From the NCBI GenBank assembly GCA_011525065.1, contig WTIY01000058.1:1-10641 (forward strand): a stretch of 10,641 nucleotides of DNA, in the 5' to 3' direction. Shown in pieces: positions 6,191 through 10,641 of this stretch (positions within the stretch are counted from its first letter, which is position 1; every line of letters starts with the position of its first letter). This DNA comes from Flavobacteriales bacterium (GTDB lineage Bacteria > Bacteroidota > Bacteroidia > Flavobacteriales > Flavobacteriaceae). A model generated the notes under the pieces. It was not told the DNA's origin and searched no databases. It saw only the letters and a list, made by a program, of their open reading frames with translations. Both the position numbers and the translations under genes were made by a program.

Positions 6191-6225
6191 AAAACCGCCA
6201 AATGTGTTCATTTGGCGGTTTTTTT
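6191..6225 (+). terminator. Intrinsic terminator after tsf
   Basis: AAAACCGCCAAATG (6191-6204) pairs perfectly with CATTTGGCGGTTTT (6209-6222) around a TGTT loop, and a run of seven T (6219-6225) follows the GC-rich part. This is a classic rho-independent terminator ending the rpsB-tsf unit. The flanking A-run means it could also work for minus-strand transcripts. Confidence 0.92.
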
Positions 6226-6252
6226 ATGCCCCTTTCATCCACAATTTTTAAT

Positions 6253-6260
6253 TACTTTTG
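6253..6260 (+). promoter_or_regulatory. -7 promoter element for pyrH-frr
   Basis: TACTTTTG is an exact TAnnTTTG match, 18 bases before the pyrH ATG and just after the tsf terminator, so pyrH-frr very likely forms its own transcription unit with a leader of about a dozen bases. A clear TTTG at -33 was not found; the upstream sequence is only T-rich. Confidence 0.6.
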
Positions 6261-6278
6261 TGGGTGTAAACGCCAGCC

Positions 6279-6983
6279 ATGACCTATAAACGCATCTTAC
6301 TCAAACTCTCTGGAGAAGCCTTAATGGGCGCTCAACAATACGGAATTGATCCCGATCGTCTCAAGGCTTATGCCCGAGACATTAAAGCTGCTGTAGAGGC
6401 CGGAGTACAGGTTGCCTTGGTCATTGGGGGTGGCAATATTTTTCGCGGTGTTTCAGGAGTGAGTGGCGGAATGGATCGCGTTCAAGGCGATTATATGGGC
6501 ATGCTCGCCACGGTCATCAATGGTTTAGCCCTACAGAGTGCTTTGGAAAATGAAGGGGTTCAAACCCGTCTGCAAAGTGCCATAAAAATGAATGAGATTG
6601 CGGAGCCCTTTATCCGTCGTCGTGCAGTACGCCATCTAGAAAAAGGTCGAGTCGTCATTTTTGGGGGTGGTACGGGTAACCCTTATTTTACGACCGATTC
6701 TGCAGCAGTTTTGCGTGCTATAGAAATTGAAGCTGACGTAATTTTAAAAGGCACTCGTGTGGATGGCATTTACACCAGTGATCCAGAAAAGGACGACAGT
6801 GCAACTAAATTTGACCACATCTCTTTTGAGGATGTCTTAAAGCGCGGATTAAACGTCATGGACACAACTGCTTTCACTTTGAGTCAGGAAAATGAATTGC
6901 CAATAGTGGTTTTTGACATGAATACTGCAGGGAATTTACAAAGACTCCTGTCAGGCGAACATATTGGCACAACCGTCCGTTAA
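6279..6983 (+). CDS. pyrH: Uridylate (UMP) kinase
   Basis: Phosphorylates UMP to UDP with ATP, the bacterial-type hexameric enzyme of the amino-acid-kinase fold, feeding UTP and CTP synthesis. At 234 residues it is close to E. coli (241). Visible sites are KLSGE at 9-13 and GGGNIFRG at 50-57 (phosphate binding), D71 in the UMP-binding region, GTGNPYFTTDSAA at 131-143 (nucleotide and UMP contacts), and KGTRVDGIYTSDP at 157-169 (ATP site). The start ATG follows a probable promoter element and has no SD. It is followed 20 bases later by frr, the usual pairing, although the two proteins share no pathway. Enzymes of this family are commonly inhibited by UTP and activated by GTP; that is family knowledge, not visible here. 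Confidence 0.98.
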   Translation: MTYKRILLKLSGEALMGAQQYGIDPDRLKAYARDIKAAVEAGVQVALVIGGGNIFRGVSGVSGGMDRVQGDYMGMLATVINGLALQSALENEGVQTRLQSAIKMNEIAEPFIRRRAVRHLEKGRVVIFGGGTGNPYFTTDSAAVLRAIEIEADVILKGTRVDGIYTSDPEKDDSATKFDHISFEDVLKRGLNVMDTTAFTLSQENELPIVVFDMNTAGNLQRLLSGEHIGTTVR

Positions 6984-7003
6984 ACTCAGTAAATCGAATT
7001 ATT

Positions 7004-7558
7004 ATGGAAGAAGAGATAGAATTCATCATTGACGCAGCCCAAGAATCTATGGGCAAAGTTTTGGTTCATTTAGAGAAAAAATACACCACCATACGTGCGG
7101 GCAAAGCCTCTCCATCCATGCTCAATGGGGTAATGGTAGAATACTACGGCAATCTCACTCCGCTAAACCAGGTAGCCAACATCAATACACCTGATAGCAT
7201 GACCATTTCAATTCAGCCTTTCGAAAAATCGCTCATCCAAGAGATCGAAAAAGGCATAATGTCTGCTAACTTAGGATTCAATCCCATGAACAATGGTGAA
7301 AGTGTGATAATCAATGTGCCACCGCTCACTGAAGAACGACGACGTGAATTGGCTAAACAGGCCAAGGCAGAGGGCGAGGACGCCAAGGTCCGGGTGCGCA
7401 ATGAGCGCAAGAGTGCTAACAATGACCTTAAAACTTTAGACTTATCTGAAGATTTAAAAAAGAATCTCGAATTAGACATTCAAGAGATGACCGACAAACA
7501 CATCCAAAAAATTGATCAAATTTTCAGCAATAAGGAAGCTGAAATAATGAAAGTCTAG
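7004..7558 (+). CDS. frr: Ribosome recycling factor (RRF)
   Basis: Splits post-termination ribosomes together with EF-G. At 184 residues it matches the family length (E. coli 185). The two-domain layout is clear: a first helix containing the start of the three-helix bundle (1-30), the head domain (about 31-105) opening with IRAGKASPSML and ending in the VIINVPPLTEERRRELAK region, and two long C-terminal helices. The conserved RVRNERKSAN segment (about 130-139) carries the arginine essential for ribosome binding in E. coli RRF. It lies 20 bases after pyrH with no terminator between, so the two are probably co-transcribed. Its TAG stop overlaps the stop of the convergent gene on the minus strand. 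Confidence 0.98.
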   Translation: MEEEIEFIIDAAQESMGKVLVHLEKKYTTIRAGKASPSMLNGVMVEYYGNLTPLNQVANINTPDSMTISIQPFEKSLIQEIEKGIMSANLGFNPMNNGESVIINVPPLTEERRRELAKQAKAEGEDAKVRVRNERKSANNDLKTLDLSEDLKKNLELDIQEMTDKHIQKIDQIFSNKEAEIMKV

Positions 7559-7995
7559 TTAATCCATTGCTGCCAAGGAATACGGCTCAACGCCAATAGG
7601 AAAGCAAGGGTGTAAAAAATACTCACTCGTCTGAACTTTGAAGCACTATCTTCCGTGCGTTTTTGTTTGGCATAGCCAATGGTCAAAAGAACTGCTGCAA
7701 TAATCATTACGCTGATGTGCTCAACGGCAAACAAACGCAAAGTGGCGTCTTTCATGACTTGGGCACCATTTGAGCTAAATGACCTAATGCCCAATGGTGA
7801 AATGAAATAGAGAATCAAACCCAAGACGACTTGAGTATGGGTCGCGATGAGCGCCCAAAGGGTGAGTTTAAAATCTCTTAGAGAAAAGTCAGCTTTATTA
7901 ATCATGCCGATTATGGCATTCATGCTCGCTATGGTCAAAAGGACCAATACAACATAGGCCAATAAAGAATGTAGCATTTGAATGACTGGGTACAT
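7555..7995 (-). CDS. Four-helix membrane protein, possibly cytochrome b-like
   Basis: A 146-residue hydrophobic protein with four predicted membrane spans at about 5-30, 44-66, 90-108 and 124-140, linked by short charged loops (KADFSLRDFK, KQKRTEDSASKFRR). Histidines lie in or at the edges of three helices (H9, H53, H93), an arrangement that could ligate haem b. I recall similar small flavobacterial proteins being labelled cytochrome B, but no CxxCH or other diagnostic motif is present, so the function is unproven. The C-terminal SRIPWQQWIN looks like the conserved end I associate with this family. The ATG at 7995 follows a plausible -7 element, and the gene is probably monocistronic: a terminator separates it from the receptor gene upstream. 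Its stop shares CTAG with the frr stop. Confidence 0.75.
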   Translation of the reverse strand: MYPVIQMLHSLLAYVVLVLLTIASMNAIIGMINKADFSLRDFKLTLWALIATHTQVVLGLILYFISPLGIRSFSSNGAQVMKDATLRLFAVEHISVMIIAAVLLTIGYAKQKRTEDSASKFRRVSIFYTLAFLLALSRIPWQQWIN

Positions 7996-8015
7996 AATTT
8001 TCGTATTTAGTTAAC

Positions 8016-8023
8016 CAAAGATA
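8016..8023 (-). promoter_or_regulatory. -7 promoter element of the membrane protein gene
   Basis: Read on the minus strand this is TATCTTTG, an exact TAnnTTTG match, 20 bases before the ATG at 7995. It sits directly downstream of the terminator of the receptor gene, which supports a separate transcription unit. No TTTG at the proper -33 distance was found; that position falls in the terminator stem. Confidence 0.55.
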
Positions 8024-8032
8024 ATTAACTGC

Positions 8033-8065
8033 AAAAAAAAACCGCCTTACAAGAAGGCGGTTTTT
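8033..8065 (-). terminator. Intrinsic terminator of the TonB-dependent receptor gene
   Basis: Bases 8037-8048 pair with 8054-8065 in a perfect 12-bp stem (GC core CCGCCTT/AAGGCGG) with a five-base loop. Read on the minus strand it ends in a run of nine T, a strong rho-independent terminator 20 bases after the receptor stop codon. On the plus strand five T follow the stem, so it could also stop transcripts running through from frr. Confidence 0.9.
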
Positions 8066-8084
8066 ATAAATCCTCAGTGACGAT

Positions 8085-10641
8085 TTAGAAATTCAAACGT
8101 AAACTTGCGTTGTATGTTCTTCTTACCCCAAGGTAGTATCCAAATGCATTTCTTTGGCCAACGTATCCATTATTGAATAAGTTGTACACGTTTGCACGGA
8201 ACACTACTGGCTGATCTCCGAAGTTAAACTTCCAAGTCATACCACCATCAAAAAGGCTGTAAGGGTTCAAACGCTCGTTTTGATAAGCTACTCCAGCAAG
8301 ACCTGCTGCAGCAACATCCTCAGGATCTACGAAGCCATAAAGGTCTTTGTTGTAAATCCAATCGAAGTCTAAGTAAACGTTCTTCATTAAGTCTAGATTT
8401 AATCCAGCACCAACTTGAGTTTGAGGCGCGTTACCTACACGAGCTCCAGTCAAGTTTACATCACCTGTTTCGATGATCTCACTGGTCTCATCGTTTGTTA
8501 GGGTATAAGGAGTGGTTCCTCTGTATTCCCAGCGACCCGCCTGACCGAAAGCAGTCAATGAGTAGCAAGCGCCTTTTGGACGATACTCCAAGTCAAATTC
8601 AACCCCTTTATGCAACTGAGTCACATCGGTTAAACGGTAGAATGAACGAGCATCGTTTTCTAGCTCAGGTCCAGCAGCACCTACAAAACGGTTACCCCAT
8701 TCTGTGTAGTAGGCATCTACGTTAAATCTCCACTCGCCATTCTGGAAACGGTATCCAGTTTCTAGACCTGTAATTTCCTCATTCTCAACAAATGGGAACG
8801 CTAAAACGTTAGACTCACGAATGTTTGCGAAGATATTGTCTAGGAATGGTTGACGTGAGTAGAATCCTGCATTGAAGAACAAAGCATTCTCCTTGTCAAT
8901 GTCTACACCAAAACCACCTTTTAAGTTGTATCCTGTTTTGTTAACTTTTTCAGACTTTCCAAGACCGTCTCCGAAACGACCTTCGAAACGACCTTCTCTC
9001 TGGTATGACTGATCAGAAACAGCCCCTTGGAAGAAGGCTGAGAATCCGTCTGCAGCATACTCAATCTGACCAAAACCACCGAAGTAATTAATGGTCTCAG
9101 AGTAGTCATATAAGAAACGATCTCCTTCTCCAGCTGAATTAGTTAAAGCAGCCCAAGGATCAGCCTCGAATGTATTTGTGATGGTATAATCGTCTGGACG
9201 GTTCGTGTTCCAAGTGTTGTTGAAACCAGATAATCCAAGAAGATCATTTACCTGACGGAAGTGAGTTCCGTAGTAAGTACGGCCATCAAATCCTAAATTA
9301 ACCGAAACAGATTCTGATACATCGAGGTTTAAGTTAGAAAGTACCCCGTACCAGTTGTGATTGTTTACAGAAGCTCTACGGATGTAGTAATCAGGTCCGT
9401 CATTGTTATCTGAACCTAATCCTCCAGGAATGGCAGAGTTGTTTGCCACGATTTGATCAAAATCGATCTCATCCTGGTTCATGCCGTCACCGCCTACGCG
9501 TACACGGCCACGACCAAATCCTCCAGTTCCACCACCACGACCCCAAGAGGCGTAAAGTACGGTAGAAAGTTGAGCTGTTTCATTGATGTCGAAATCCCAG
9601 TTCAAGTTAGCCACTGGCTTGTGATAGTAGTTACGACGCTCTGTGTAACGACTGCCATCTAGGAATCCTGAATTTGAGTTTTGCTTCTCTCCAAGCTCCT
9701 TGTAATCCTCAAGAGAATCTGAGAAGTTTTGATCATGCCATTGAGGTGCACCAGTCAAAAGAAGGTTGAATGTATGCTTCTCATTTGGCTTATACCCTAC
9801 AGAGAACAAGTAGTTTTGTCCTTGACCAGCAGTACCGATTGAGTACTTTCTGTGTGCTTGCCAGTGATCAACTAAGGCAGAAAAAGCCCAACCACTATCG
9901 CTAACTCCAGTGTCGTAGCTCACAGTGCCTTTGAAGTAACTGTCGTTACCAGCCATCATACGGACGAATCCTCCTTCTTGCTTTTCTGTAGATTTAGAGA
10001 CGATGTTTACCGTACCCCCAACAGAAGAAATGGCAAGTTTAGAAGATCCTAATCCACGCTGTACCTGAACAGCACTAGCGACATCAGCCATTCCTGACCA
10101 GTTTGACCAGTACATACGTCCATCTTCCATACCGTTGATCGGTTGACCGTTCAAAAGGAAGGCAGTATTAACTTGGTCAAAACCACGAAGGAATACTTGA
10201 GAATCACCAAAACCTCCAGCTTGGTTTGAAACATAAACCGAAGGAGTGTATTGGATTGATTCCATGAACTCTCGGTTACCTGCCGTTTTAGACTGGATTT
10301 GTGCAGCGGTAATGGTGGATACGGCTACAGGCGTTTTGCGGTCTTCCGCTAAATCAACGACTCCGGATCCAACCAAAACCACCTCAGCAAGTGTATTTGC
10401 GTCTGCAGTCATGGTCACGGTTCCCAAGTCGGCTGAACCGTTTGTTAGGGTATAAGAAACCGTTTGGTCTACAAATCCAAGAAAGGAAATGTCAAGAGAA
10501 CCAGAGTTTCCGCTTACCTCAAGGGTAAAGTTTCCGTTGAAATCAGTCACAGCACCATTGCTTGTTCCTGACTCAACAACATTCGCTCCCGGAAGTGGCC
10601 CTCCTAATTCTGGATCTGTAACTACCCCAGTTACAGTACCC
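8085..10641 (-). CDS. TonB-dependent outer-membrane receptor, 5' end missing
   Basis: Outer-membrane beta-barrel transporter powered by TonB-ExbBD. The frame stays open to the window edge: 851 residues are visible, while the signal peptide and start lie to the right. A carboxypeptidase-regulatory-like domain comes first (GGPLPGANVV, then GAVTDFNGNFTLEV and FLGF), followed by a TonB-box-like EVVLVGSG, and the plug domain with TPSVYVSNQAGGFGDSQVFL, the RGF element, LLNGQPINGMEDGRMYW and VQVQRGLGSSKLAISSVGGT. The rest is barrel strands, ending ASLRLNF with the terminal Phe typical of outer-membrane proteins. A Gly/Arg-rich segment (9481-9545) is probably an extracellular loop. The apparent start at GTG 10550 is internal to the domain and not real. 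No SusD-like gene follows, so it is not a classical SusC/SusD pair. The substrate cannot be read from the sequence. Confidence 0.93.
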   Translation of the reverse strand, partial: GTVTGVVTDPELGGPLPGANVVESGTSNGAVTDFNGNFTLEVSGNSGSLDISFLGFVDQTVSYTLTNGSADLGTVTMTADANTLAEVVLVGSGVVDLAEDRKTPVAVSTITAAQIQSKTAGNREFMESIQYTPSVYVSNQAGGFGDSQVFLRGFDQVNTAFLLNGQPINGMEDGRMYWSNWSGMADVASAVQVQRGLGSSKLAISSVGGTVNIVSKSTEKQEGGFVRMMAGNDSYFKGTVSYDTGVSDSGWAFSALVDHWQAHRKYSIGTAGQGQNYLFSVGYKPNEKHTFNLLLTGAPQWHDQNFSDSLEDYKELGEKQNSNSGFLDGSRYTERRNYYHKPVANLNWDFDINETAQLSTVLYASWGRGGGTGGFGRGRVRVGGDGMNQDEIDFDQIVANNSAIPGGLGSDNNDGPDYYIRRASVNNHNWYGVLSNLNLDVSESVSVNLGFDGRTYYGTHFRQVNDLLGLSGFNNTWNTNRPDDYTITNTFEADPWAALTNSAGEGDRFLYDYSETINYFGGFGQIEYAADGFSAFFQGAVSDQSYQREGRFEGRFGDGLGKSEKVNKTGYNLKGGFGVDIDKENALFFNAGFYSRQPFLDNIFANIRESNVLAFPFVENEEITGLETGYRFQNGEWRFNVDAYYTEWGNRFVGAAGPELENDARSFYRLTDVTQLHKGVEFDLEYRPKGACYSLTAFGQAGRWEYRGTTPYTLTNDETSEIIETGDVNLTGARVGNAPQTQVGAGLNLDLMKNVYLDFDWIYNKDLYGFVDPEDVAAAGLAGVAYQNERLNPYSLFDGGMTWKFNFGDQPVVFRANVYNLFNNGYVGQRNAFGYYLGVRRTYNASLRLNF

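Noticed and set aside
8495..8725. Plus-strand frame of 76 codons within the receptor gene
   Set aside because: Overlaps a well-supported minus-strand barrel-coding region and has no recognisable sequence.
8085..10550. Receptor gene starting at GTG 10550
   Set aside because: The frame is open further upstream to the window edge and residues before 10550 belong to the same conserved domain, so the true start is outside the window.
8085..10641. SusC polysaccharide-utilisation transporter
   Set aside because: No SusD gene follows and the plug and barrel sequence does not look like the long SusC/RagA class; only a general TonB-dependent receptor call is supported.

Overview
The window looks like a conserved housekeeping block from a Bacteroidota chromosome, most likely order Flavobacteriales. 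Four signs support this. The protein sequences are flavobacterial in character. Start codons are generally preceded by A-rich DNA rather than a Shine-Dalgarno (SD) sequence. Several genes have the Bacteroidota -7 promoter element TAnnTTTG. The right end carries a TonB-dependent receptor with a carboxypeptidase-regulatory-like N-terminal domain. No mobile element, tRNA, rRNA, CRISPR array or phage gene was seen.

Layout, left to right. 1-229 is non-coding, with a hairpin that is stable only as plus-strand RNA. 230-3085 is polA (DNA polymerase I), whose proofreading domain has lost all four metal-binding carboxylates. 3086-3214 holds a textbook Bacteroidota promoter and a compact rplM leader. 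3215-4056 is rplM-rpsI (L13, S9), joined by a TAATG overlap. 4057-4241 is a structured spacer and leader. 4242-6170 is rpsB-tsf (S2, EF-Ts), with a GC-rich hairpin between the genes and a strong intrinsic terminator after tsf. 6279-7558 is pyrH-frr (UMP kinase, ribosome recycling factor) with its own promoter element. frr meets a minus-strand four-helix membrane protein gene (7555-7995) tail to tail, and their stop codons share one CTAG. Further right are a terminator and a large minus-strand TonB-dependent receptor gene (8085-10641) that runs off the window.

The plus-strand genes form a growth-related set: DNA repair and replication (PolA), ribosome assembly (L13, S9, S2), elongation (EF-Ts), pyrimidine nucleotide supply (PyrH) and ribosome recycling (RRF). 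The order rpsB-tsf-pyrH-frr is ancient and widespread in bacteria. The minus-strand genes are an unrelated envelope pair: a possible cytochrome b-like inner-membrane protein and an outer-membrane receptor.

No clearly new multi-gene system is present. The best candidates for something undescribed are (i) the rplM leader, where an SD-like GGAGGG, sequestered by a CCCTCC arm, sits 7 nt before a nine-codon ORF whose stop abuts the rplM start; (ii) the loss of the PolA proofreading site; and (iii) mutually exclusive hairpins in the rpsB leader.
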